Shown in pieces: positions 38,898 through 47,727 of a stretch of 64,000 nt of DNA. Numbering within the stretch: position 1 is the first letter of the stretch; each line of letters begins with the position of its first letter. The notes beneath the pieces are model-generated. The model was not told where the DNA came from. It worked only from the letters and a program-made list of their open reading frames with translations, and searched no databases. Origin of the DNA: a bacterium (GTDB lineage: Bacteria > T1Sed10-126); assembly GCA_003554945.1 (NCBI GenBank), contig PWHN01000044.1, positions 1 through 64,000 on the forward strand, in the 5' to 3' direction. A program made the translations under genes and the position numbers.

Positions 38898-40055
38898 TCA
38901 ATCAGATTTTAGAGCCAGACGCCGCGCGCTGCGGATCAGGGCCATCATTACCTGAACTTGTCCTGTCTCCATGCTGTCAAGCTCAACCGCCTCGTCCTCA
39001 TGGTGGCGGTGATGACCGCGAGCCAGCCCAAGAGTGACGGTTGGTATTCCTGCATCAATAAATATACAGCCGTCCGAAGAAGCCGGGCCCGGCTCTGAGG
39101 TAATCCCCAGCTCATCGTGAATCTCCTCCACCTCGTCGACGAGCCAGTGATCCTCGCGCAGGCCGGTCACGGGACGCCTGGTCACCTCTTCCACTGAAAG
39201 AGTCAAGCGGCCCTGTTTTTGCGTCTGACCAATAACTTCCATGGTTTGGTCATAGAGTTTTTCCATCAAATCGTTGGCATCCGACCTTATTTCAAGATCC
39301 AGCTCACAACTATAAGGAACCGTATTGAAGGAACTTCCGCCTTCGATTCGACCGGCGTTTATAACACCAAAGTTATCCTGAGCATTTGGCTCTTCAACTC
39401 GTTGGTAAAGCCTGGTAATTAACTCACTTAAAATTTTGATCGGGTTGGGACCAGTTTCATCGCGCCAGACGTGACCACCTTTACTGGTTGCTTTAACTCG
39501 CAGCCGGATATTTCCCAGCGACCAGTAGTCAATACGTCCCAATCCGTGCCCTTCGAGACAGAGCACGGCCCCCAGTTGATCATCTAAATTTTCAACAAAA
39601 TAGCGGCATCCTCGCAGATTTCCCTGTCCCTCCGTCCCGGTAGTTCCGAGGAGGATGAGGTTGCCCGGCTCTTCAGGTGGAAGCAGTCGAACAATTGAGA
39701 GCAGGGTGGCCAGACCAAGGCTGTCGTCACCGACGCTGGGACCGGTAATTACCCGGTCATTCACCTCAACCGTATGATTAACGGAACGGTCAAATACCGT
39801 GTCCAGGTGAGCGGTCACACAAACCGGAGGCACATCCCTGGTTTTACGGTGAGCAACAACGTTGCCTTCCGGGTCAATGTAGACGTTATCCACGTAAAGC
39901 TCACGAAACCTTGAAGCCAGCACTTCAGCCCGATCACGTTCATCGAAAGTAGGAGCCGGTGTTTGACTTATTTTTACAATATCGGCAATCAAATTCATGC
40001 GGTCGCTGGCGACGTCTTGACGCAGATCAGACAAATTTACTTCTTTAAGTGTCAT
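38898..40055 (-). CDS. M20-family metallopeptidase
   Basis: VCVTAHLDTVFD; GDDSLGLATLLSIV; GTTGTEGQGNLRGCRYF; HHHEDEAVELDSM. Confidence 0.88.
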   Translation of the reverse strand: MTLKEVNLSDLRQDVASDRMNLIADIVKISQTPAPTFDERDRAEVLASRFRELYVDNVYIDPEGNVVAHRKTRDVPPVCVTAHLDTVFDRSVNHTVEVNDRVITGPSVGDDSLGLATLLSIVRLLPPEEPGNLILLGTTGTEGQGNLRGCRYFVENLDDQLGAVLCLEGHGLGRIDYWSLGNIRLRVKATSKGGHVWRDETGPNPIKILSELITRLYQRVEEPNAQDNFGVINAGRIEGGSSFNTVPYSCELDLEIRSDANDLMEKLYDQTMEVIGQTQKQGRLTLSVEEVTRRPVTGLREDHWLVDEVEEIHDELGITSEPGPASSDGCIFIDAGIPTVTLGLARGHHRHHEDEAVELDSMETGQVQVMMALIRSARRLALKSD

Positions 40056-40104
40056 TCCTAACTGAGCCTCCCTTCAAAATATCGGAAACCAGCCCGGCAA
40101 ATTA

Positions 40105-43083
40105 TCAGTATGCCTTCACCTGGTACTGGTTGAAACCAAGCTCTTCCGTCAGTCGCTTGGCAATAAATTTGACGTAATTGTCAATATTCTTGTAATTAAC
40201 GTATTTAAATGATTTTGCGTCAAATTTGGGGTTAAATTTGGGCTGACAGGACGCGGCGCGCGGGTGACCGCCATCACGGTGCGTCCCGAGAGCACGGGCA
40301 GCATCGTTCAGGTTTAAAATTTCCTCCTGATCCATTACGTTACGCATCAATAGATTGCCCGGTGAAATGGAGTAGAAAAAGTAATCCATTGGATACTTAC
40401 GCCGCAGATGGGCAAGAGCGAGCGGGAAGGAGAGATCAGGCTCGTCCTGCTCACTCCATACGGAGTCGGTAAAGCATATACTGACTGTTCCATCGTCACC
40501 GGCTAGCTGCATGTTATAAACGTTACGGTCAAGACGTTTCAACACGTCCTCCATGTTTTCTTCTAATTCATCTGGATATTGCTCACGCAGCTCAACCAAC
40601 TCCAGACCGGTAACATCGCAGACAGTTTCAAGAATATAGTAAAGATATTCGGCGAAGTTACGGTCCGAGACGTTATCAAAACGCTCTTTGGGGAAGGACG
40701 GGTTATTCTCCGGCGAGCCCGTCGCAGCAGCTGCGTGCCCACCATCGGCGGGGCTACCAACCTTACTGACCAGATTGCTCAGATCAATTATGAAACCTTC
40801 TTCGTTCACACGACGGGTTGAAAACAGGAAGGAACCGTAGGCATAAAAGTAGTAGTCGATAGAGTAACGCTTGGTCAGATAATTAAGGGCTGATGCGACG
40901 TTAATTGTCGGCTCGCCGAGCTTCTGATTACAGAACGGGGAGAGAGCCGAATAAATATTTACGTCCTGACCGGGTCCGGACGCATATAGTTCCTTATACA
41001 GTTGCTCTTTTCCCTTCTCGCCGGCTGTCATGAGCTCCAGCGGATGTAAAAATTTGCGCATCCCCACATGCTCAGCGTAATCACCGTCCTCAGGCGGCTC
41101 AACCAGGTGAATATGAAATAGCGTCTTCTCCACCCGGGGCAATACTTTTTCCAAACCGGCCTCGTATTCAGCAACAACCTCGTCCCAGCCCTGCCGGGAC
41201 ATGATCTCTTTCATCTCCAACTCATTTTCTACGTTCATAAGCGCCTGAACCATCTCAATTTTATTGTAAGAGGAGCCGATCAGCTTTGAAATTTCGATAG
41301 CCAGCTCAGACTCGCGAATGTGAAGGTCCTGGACGTGAGCTTCCGCTCGTAAACGGCTGAGACCAGAATTGTCGGCGGCCGTTCCTTCCACGAATTGTTC
41401 GTAAATAAGGTCGGCCCCACACTTCTGCTCTTCTATCGGCATCTCCTCGCCCTGGGGCAGGCTGGAGAGAACAATGTCTTCCACAATCAGCCCCTCTTCC
41501 TTAAGCCCCTGCAGACGTTCAAGGACGGCCGGCTCATAGGGGTGGTGATCGTCAATCCGGATCAAACGAACGTCCTTCTCGGCCAGATAACGAACATGTT
41601 CTTCAATAAGATCGCAATTGATCTCAATCGCCCGCTCCTCCCGCAGGCCCTCACCGGACTCAATTTTTTCCTTATTTGCTGAGGCATCAGAAGTTACTTC
41701 TCCACTGCTACCTTTTACGTATTCAACCAGTCTAAACTCAGCCGAGTCAGGGGAAGGGTGTTCGTCAAAATAATTCTCACTGAGCTTCAGATTTTCAGGA
41801 AATGTCAGAAAATCAAGGTCGTTGTGGGTTACCGCGATACCAAACTCGTCCGGACTGATCCCATCGTGATTTAGCTTGACCTCAACGGTTCCGTCCTCGG
41901 CGGTGGGAAGGGCAAGACTATTAAACTCATCGCCTGCCTCTTCCGGACGGGAAAGCGTGACCTCGCCTTCTGTAACGTTAACCACCAATTCTATGTCAGA
42001 AACCGGGCGGCCAGACGCTGACTCGGAGAGCTGTACAATCAGACGGTCTTCCAGCGGCTGGTGCTGTTCCAACATCCAATCGTAAGATAGACCCTCCCAG
42101 AGTTCGTGCAGAGCTTTCATGTGGGAGTGTATTTTCTTGACGTTAGGATTTTCAGGATTGGCCTGCTGGATTTTATCAACCAGCTCGTAAAATTCAGATA
42201 CTGGACCAAGCATAGTAGAGCGCAGAACCTTCAACCAGTCCAGCAGGTCCTGCAGCCCCGCCTCGTCAAGTTCGTCGTTAATGTTACGAGTCAAGAGCGC
42301 TGTTGATACATAGACGGAAATCCCTTCAACCAGCACTCCCAGAAATTGCTCGTGCCAACCTAAACGTCCTTTGCAGGCAAAGTCATACCCGGCAGCGTCG
42401 TTTAATAGAAGACGTTCATGAACTTTATCCTGGGGTAGCTCATCGAGCAGGTCACGTTTCATGGTAGAATCCAGAACCTCTTCCAGTTCTCGAGCCGCCG
42501 CCTCAAAATCTTCGCCAAACATTTTTTGACCGAGAAGCTCCATTACCTCTTCCTCGCCGCCGTCACCTACAATCTGCTCGGCGGCTCCGGCCAGGATACC
42601 CGCATAATGAACCGTTGACCAAATTTCAAAAAACTGGCGATCACTATTAATTTTGTCCATCTGTTTGTTCAGGTCGTTAAAAGCCGCTTTCCAGTGATCG
42701 GGAAACACCTCAGAATTTTGATAAAATAATTTCCGTAAATTTTCTTTTTCTTCATATAGCCGGCGGCGGACCTCAGCTTCGTCCTCACGTTTCATACGTC
42801 TTAATTCCAGCCGGGGAGGCAGAGCATCAATCGGAAAGTCAGGCAGATAAACGTCGCAGCCTTCGTGGATGTCGAGGTGTCGGATTCCCTCTGAATAATT
42901 GACAAAATCAAACTCAAAATCCTCACCATATACCGGTTCTCGTCCCTCTTCTTCCTGAAAGTGGTTCTTAAACCAGGCACCGTAGAAAGCATTGGAACCG
43001 ACCGTGTCCAGGTCACCACCCGATTCTTTACCCAGTCCTTCTTTTTCGCCCGCTCCGTGAATCACAAAAATCTTCTTGCGCAT
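40105..43083 (-). CDS. 992-aa multidomain protein with DHH/DHHA1-like phosphoesterase motifs
   Basis: VTHNDLD (~aa 418-424), INCDL (~aa 488), IDDHHPYE (~aa 510); duplicated C-terminal DGGHAAAATG and DGGHPRAAS motifs. Confidence 0.7.
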   Translation of the reverse strand: MRKKIFVIHGAGEKEGLGKESGGDLDTVGSNAFYGAWFKNHFQEEEGREPVYGEDFEFDFVNYSEGIRHLDIHEGCDVYLPDFPIDALPPRLELRRMKREDEAEVRRRLYEEKENLRKLFYQNSEVFPDHWKAAFNDLNKQMDKINSDRQFFEIWSTVHYAGILAGAAEQIVGDGGEEEVMELLGQKMFGEDFEAAARELEEVLDSTMKRDLLDELPQDKVHERLLLNDAAGYDFACKGRLGWHEQFLGVLVEGISVYVSTALLTRNINDELDEAGLQDLLDWLKVLRSTMLGPVSEFYELVDKIQQANPENPNVKKIHSHMKALHELWEGLSYDWMLEQHQPLEDRLIVQLSESASGRPVSDIELVVNVTEGEVTLSRPEEAGDEFNSLALPTAEDGTVEVKLNHDGISPDEFGIAVTHNDLDFLTFPENLKLSENYFDEHPSPDSAEFRLVEYVKGSSGEVTSDASANKEKIESGEGLREERAIEINCDLIEEHVRYLAEKDVRLIRIDDHHPYEPAVLERLQGLKEEGLIVEDIVLSSLPQGEEMPIEEQKCGADLIYEQFVEGTAADNSGLSRLRAEAHVQDLHIRESELAIEISKLIGSSYNKIEMVQALMNVENELEMKEIMSRQGWDEVVAEYEAGLEKVLPRVEKTLFHIHLVEPPEDGDYAEHVGMRKFLHPLELMTAGEKGKEQLYKELYASGPGQDVNIYSALSPFCNQKLGEPTINVASALNYLTKRYSIDYYFYAYGSFLFSTRRVNEEGFIIDLSNLVSKVGSPADGGHAAAATGSPENNPSFPKERFDNVSDRNFAEYLYYILETVCDVTGLELVELREQYPDELEENMEDVLKRLDRNVYNMQLAGDDGTVSICFTDSVWSEQDEPDLSFPLALAHLRRKYPMDYFFYSISPGNLLMRNVMDQEEILNLNDAARALGTHRDGGHPRAASCQPKFNPKFDAKSFKYVNYKNIDNYVKFIAKRLTEELGFNQYQVKAY

Positions 43084-43262
43084 GTTATCCTCCTATGGAA
43101 AGTTATTTTCTCCCTTTTTCTGCATTTATAAAATACCAAAAATTGACGAAAAGAAATAGAGTCTTGTTTTCAATTTTTTTTGCTCGAGACCAATATTAAT
43201 TTTTTTGACAGATAGAGGGAGTAAGAACTTCTGCGAAAAGGTTGGCGGAGGAAACATAAATT

Positions 43263-44339
43263 ATGGGTTTAAAAATACAGTTCACCGGTTTGCTTGCCAG
43301 CCCGACGAGCTGGGCACGGGTGGGCCGGGGTATGTTATCCCGACTGACGGCGGTCGACGGAATTGATCTGAAGATTAAACCGACCCGGGGAAAGCTGTGG
43401 ACAAAAGACTTTCCCCTGCCGGCTGAAATTAAGACAGCGATTGGTGAGTGGCGAACACCCGATTTCGAGCTGATGTTTGCCTACCCACCGCTGCTGAAGA
43501 AATATCACGGCAAGAAGACTCGGCTCTGGAATTTTTCTGTTTATGAACCCAGCCGACTTCCCGTTTCCTGGGTAGATCCGCTCAACAGAGACTGCGAGCG
43601 TGTGTTGGTTCCTTCTCGCCACAACTACAACCTCTATCAAAAAAGTGGCGTCCGGGAAGAACAACTGGAATTAATTCCTTACGGCTACTCCACCCGGCAT
43701 TTTCCGGAATCACTTCCCTGGCCGGAAGATGAACAGTTAAATATTTTGACCGTGGCCACTCCACACTACCGCAAGGGCCTGGACGTTTTGTTGGCCTCCT
43801 CTGATCTATTGACAGAAAAACAGCTTCACTGGCAGGTACAGTTGCCTTACGTACCCGCAGAGAAAAAGACTGAATTCTGGGAAGACGGGGAGATCAGAAA
43901 AAAACTGGAGACGGCCGGTTTTGACGTCCGGGTGGGTAGACTGTCGGATGCCGAAATAACAGAGTTATACAGGAGGACTAACCTGCTGGTTCAACCGAGT
44001 CGCTCGGAAGGCTTCGGCCTGGCAATACTCGAAGGGATGGCGGCCGGGCGACCGGTAGTGACAAGCAACTGGGGCGGACAGCTCGACTTCGCCGGCCCGG
44101 GAATGATTCGCATCGAGGGCCAACTGCGTCCGGCGCGTGACTGCCAGTATGATGAAAAGCATCCCGCCGCCAAGGTTTTTGAACCGGACAAAGATGATTT
44201 CCGGCATCAGCTTATTCAGCTTCTCGACAGACCCGATGAGCTAAAAGAGCTGGGCCTGCAGGCACGAAAAAGCGTCCGGGACTTCACCTGGAAAAACGCC
44301 GCAGATAAGCTGGCAAACCTGCTCAAACAATCGTATTGA
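43263..44339 (+). CDS. Group 1 (GT4-like) glycosyltransferase
   Basis: NLLVQPSRSEGFGLAILEGMAAGRPVVTSNWGGQLDF. Confidence 0.93.
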   Translation: MGLKIQFTGLLASPTSWARVGRGMLSRLTAVDGIDLKIKPTRGKLWTKDFPLPAEIKTAIGEWRTPDFELMFAYPPLLKKYHGKKTRLWNFSVYEPSRLPVSWVDPLNRDCERVLVPSRHNYNLYQKSGVREEQLELIPYGYSTRHFPESLPWPEDEQLNILTVATPHYRKGLDVLLASSDLLTEKQLHWQVQLPYVPAEKKTEFWEDGEIRKKLETAGFDVRVGRLSDAEITELYRRTNLLVQPSRSEGFGLAILEGMAAGRPVVTSNWGGQLDFAGPGMIRIEGQLRPARDCQYDEKHPAAKVFEPDKDDFRHQLIQLLDRPDELKELGLQARKSVRDFTWKNAADKLANLLKQSY

Positions 44340-44349
44340 AACTAATCCG

Positions 44350-44490
44350 CGCTCACATCCCCCCCTTTGTCTTCCCCCCCTCAAGGGGGGAAAAGGAAAG
44401 TGGGGATGGTCTTGAACGATAACCGTTTAAAATTCAAGATGGATTCCGGATCACGCTCCCTTCGGTCGCTTCCCCGGGATGACGATTGGC
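44350..44490. repeat. Composite two-hairpin repeat, copy 2 (inverse of 22987..23118)
   Basis: CATCCCCCC..CTCAAGGGGGGAAAA..TTTAAAATTCAAGATGGATTCCGGATCACGCTCCCTTCGGTCGCTTCCCCGGGATGACG. Confidence 0.85.
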
Positions 44491-44529
44491 AGCTCATTTG
44501 GAAGTATGCGCTAAGCAATTGCCTTACAA

Positions 44530-44838
44530 CTAAACACTAACTGCTTCGTCAGCGTTAAGTTCAACCGTGTCAAAAGTATAGACTTTGCGCAGGTCTTTCG
44601 TAATTTCCCAGACACAGCTAAGCCCTTCGGGGAACTGCACGACGTCGCCGGCTTCGGCCTCAATACTCTCGTCGTTCGGCAGGTGAATTATAACCTCGCC
44701 TTCGATAATATACCCCGTTTCAGTCGAAGCATACGACCAGTCGAACTTGCTGGCTTCCTTCGACCAGGGCGACCAGGAATCTATTCCCAGCTCCTCTTTT
44801 CGAGCCTCATCAATTTGTTTTTCAACTTTCACTTCCAT
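44530..44838 (-). CDS. Small cupin-domain protein
   Basis: ETGYIIEGEVIIHLPNDESIEAEAGDVVQFPEGLSCVWEI. Confidence 0.85.
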   Translation of the reverse strand: MEVKVEKQIDEARKEELGIDSWSPWSKEASKFDWSYASTETGYIIEGEVIIHLPNDESIEAEAGDVVQFPEGLSCVWEITKDLRKVYTFDTVELNADEAVSV

Positions 44839-45182
44839 CACAAACACCTCCTTTTTTTGTAACTACTCATCTATCCCCTCTCCTCTCCCCCATTTGCCTT
44901 TCCCCCCTTCAAGGGGGGGAAATAAGGTGAGTAGTTACTTATTTTAATGCTTTTGGCTGATAATTTTATCTTTTTAGAAGAATTTTCCAAGCTAATTTTT
45001 ACAGAGGTCAAAACCTTACAGAAGAGTTTCTTGATTTTTCCTTCTCCACCTCCAGTAGATGGGGAAGGCTCCGGCCGGTTCTGTCCGAGGCTCGTAGACG
45101 ACCGGGATGAAAATTTTAGCAACAAGTGGTATAATTTTATTTCAAGTAATAAATTGAATCTTTATAAGGTGAGGTGTAAATT

Positions 45183-45356
45183 ATGGTCAAAGTAGACAAA
45201 GAGCTCTGTACGAGCTGTGGTATCTGCGTGGACAGCTGTCCGGTGCAAGCGATAGAGATGGACGGCGACGACCTGGCTGAAATCGACCAGGACATCTGCG
45301 AGAACCACCAGGTCTGTATTGACGTATGTCCTGTCGACGCTATCGCAGAGGAATAA
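45183..45356 (+). CDS. 2[4Fe-4S]-type ferredoxin with variant second cluster motif
   Basis: Not in ORF track; MVKVDKELCTSCGICVDSCPVQAIEMDGDDLAEIDQDICENHQVCIDVCPVDAIAEE*; GAGGTG RBS upstream. Confidence 0.9.
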   Translation: MVKVDKELCTSCGICVDSCPVQAIEMDGDDLAEIDQDICENHQVCIDVCPVDAIAEE

Positions 45357-45371
45357 TCGGATTAATTAGAG

Positions 45372-45412
45372 GGCAGCGCTATCAGACGGTTAACCCGTTC
45401 GATAGCGCTGCC
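45372..45412. terminator. Hairpin between convergent ferredoxin and ferritin-like genes
   Basis: GGCAGCGCTATC ... GATAGCGCTGCC 12-bp perfect arms. Confidence 0.8.
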
Positions 45413-45424
45413 TGTTTACAAGAC

Positions 45425-45916
45425 TTACTTAACCTGCTTTAGCTTTTTAGTCAAAGTAACCAGGTGGTCTTTCTCCTCTTCAATAATTTTCTCAACTTTT
45501 TCTCGCCCGTATTCCGCCGGCACATTGTCAACAATCTCCCGGTAAAAAAGAATAGTATCCTTCTCCATCCGCACACCGGTCTTGAGTATGTCAGCGAGAG
45601 ACTCTTCACCGGTCAACTGTTTGGTCGCAGCAGGATCACCCTCACCGCCGTGTGAATCGGCCATTGCCTGCAGAAAAAGGTCAACCTCGCCGTCGGGATC
45701 AAAACCGGTTGCGCCGACTGCACTACCGCCAAGAGATTCACGCATAGCGGAAAAAGTCTTGACGTGGTCGTCCTCCATTTCGGCCAGTTTGACAAGAAAA
45801 TCATACTCACCCGCCGCCTCGTTAAGTTCGGCGGCGCGACGGTAAAACTGGGCGGCGTTCTTCTCAATTTCTACGGCAAACTCAAAAATCTCATCTGCTT
45901 TAAAACTGATACCCAT
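45425..45916 (-). CDS. Ferritin-like/rubrerythrin-type diiron protein
   Basis: MGISFKADEIFEFAVEIEKNAAQFYRRAAE...EEEKDHLVTL; start at internal ATG. Confidence 0.85.
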   Translation of the reverse strand: MGISFKADEIFEFAVEIEKNAAQFYRRAAELNEAAGEYDFLVKLAEMEDDHVKTFSAMRESLGGSAVGATGFDPDGEVDLFLQAMADSHGGEGDPAATKQLTGEESLADILKTGVRMEKDTILFYREIVDNVPAEYGREKVEKIIEEEKDHLVTLTKKLKQVK

Positions 45917-45920
45917 GCTA

Positions 45921-46439
45921 TCAGTCCTCCTCACCGGGAATTTGAAACATTGGCGGTCGCGCGGCAAACTCACGATCCAACATCATTAACCCGCGCGGAT
46001 CGTCGCCTGCCATCTTTAACTGCTGCACAAGCTCGTCGGCTGAATCTTCCTCTTCTACCTGTTCTTCAACAAACCACTGAAGGAACTGCCGGGTGGCATG
46101 ATCGCCTACCTCCTCCGCCAGATCAACCAGCTCGTTGATAAGACTGGTTACTTTCTGTTCGTGTTCAAACGTGGTTTCAGCTACGTCCAGGGCAGAATCC
46201 CACTCAACCGGCGGCTTTTCTATCTCATCAAGAATTACTCGCCCGCCCCGCTCCTGGACATAATTTTGGATTTTCATCGCATGAACCGCTTCTTCCTGGG
46301 CCTGGATCTGCATCCAGTGTGCAAAGCCGCTTAAATTTTCCTCTTCCAGATAAGCGGACATCGACAGGTAAAGGTAAGAAGAGTAAAGTTCGGCATTAAT
46401 CTGTTCGTTCAACGCCTCTTCGACTTCAGTTTTAAGCAT
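45921..46439 (-). CDS. Ferritin
   Basis: LNEQINAELYSSYLYLSMSAYLEEENLSGFAHWMQIQAQEEAVHAMK. Confidence 0.95.
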   Translation of the reverse strand: MLKTEVEEALNEQINAELYSSYLYLSMSAYLEEENLSGFAHWMQIQAQEEAVHAMKIQNYVQERGGRVILDEIEKPPVEWDSALDVAETTFEHEQKVTSLINELVDLAEEVGDHATRQFLQWFVEEQVEEEDSADELVQQLKMAGDDPRGLMMLDREFAARPPMFQIPGEED

Positions 46440-46442
46440 TCC

Positions 46443-46817
46443 TTACGACCTCCAGAGACCGTGGACGTTACAATGTTCACGGGCGCTTACTTCTTCAGCG
46501 TCTACTTCGAACTTAGCCACCGGCTCATCTCCCGGTTCCAGATACTGCTTACAGCTCTTGCCGTCAGCGGTTAACTCTATCCACTCGATGTAGTGAGCTT
46601 CTTCCATCGGGTGAATCGTGCTGCCTACTGTAACTTTGTAACCACCTTCAATCTCTTCTATTACGGGCACGTGTTTCTCCGTCGTATAATCGGCCGTCTG
46701 TTCTTCCAGCAGCTCCATCGGCTGGCCGCAGCAGACAAGCTGTCCTTTGCCACCTCGCAGCACTTCGACAATATTGTCGCAGAGCTCACAGGCGTAAACT
46801 TCAGAGCGTTTCGCCAT
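46443..46817 (-). CDS. dfx: Desulfoferrodoxin (superoxide reductase)
   Basis: [61 protein letters not shown]. Confidence 0.97.
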   Translation of the reverse strand: MAKRSEVYACELCDNIVEVLRGGKGQLVCCGQPMELLEEQTADYTTEKHVPVIEEIEGGYKVTVGSTIHPMEEAHYIEWIELTADGKSCKQYLEPGDEPVAKFEVDAEEVSAREHCNVHGLWRS

Positions 46818-47441
46818 AGTAAATCATCCTTTCTAAAAATTAGTTGCGTAAAAGTTTGATTGATTCTACGTTCATTTTACATTACCCAAAAAAATTTACA
46901 AGCCCTAATTTACAAAAAATTGAACCTTCTAACAATTTTGGCTTTGCGGGCCTTGATTCGCAGTCCATTTTAACATCCTCGCCCGAAAATCTTTAAACTT
47001 CAACATGGATTCCGGGGCTCCGTTTCACTTCGTCCGGAATTACGACCTTGTGTGTTTGTCATTACGGCCCCGACCCTAATCTATCTTGATTGGTCTTTCA
47101 TGGTTTTTGTTCTTGATCTTCGCTCTAGCTCTTGATTTCCCCGAACTTTCGCCTGTTCGCATGCTCGTCTGTTCGCCGACTCGATGTTTACGCTGCCCCC
47201 GCCCCGAACTGGAATCCATCTTTACGGTCTACGATTTTCAACTTTCCAACTTTCCCACTTTCATACTTTCTCACTTTCCAACTTTCACACTTTATCACTC
47301 CCAAGGAGAGGATACAGGTGAGGGGGAAACTTGGTTTTGATTTTAGAACCTGAGGATGACTTTACCGCCCACAATCTCCTCCCCTAAAAAACGGTTTCGT
47401 GTATTGAATGTTAAACAGAAAAAAGATAAGTCCCCGGACGT

Positions 47442-47475
47442 GTGATATAGTTAAGCTATAGCTTAACTATATCAC
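47442..47475. promoter_or_regulatory. 34-bp perfect palindrome (operator candidate 1)
   Basis: GTGATATAGTTAAGCTATAGCTTAACTATATCAC. Confidence 0.75.
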
Positions 47476-47574
47476 TCACTGAAGGGCTTTTTTGTCTCAT
47501 AATATATAACTTTATTTTAAAAAACATCATAAACAAAGGATTTTTTGATTGCAGGCAAACATTTTATAATGATA

Positions 47575-47604
47575 AATATAGTTAAGTTAAAACTTAACTA
47601 TATT
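47575..47604. promoter_or_regulatory. 30-bp palindrome (operator candidate 2) just downstream of a promoter-like sequence
   Basis: AATATAGTTAAGTT-AA-AACTTAACTATATT; TATAAT at 47565..47570 preceded by TTTTGA with a 16-nt spacer. Confidence 0.75.
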
Positions 47605-47727
47605 AGATTTTTCTGGAACGTTATTGCTGGAGTGAGCTGGTCATTTTTTTGTTTGCTTGACTCTTTTTCCATACGGACGTAAACTACTCTTTACATAAAA
47701 TAATTCTGGAGAAAAGTTGGATTAGTT

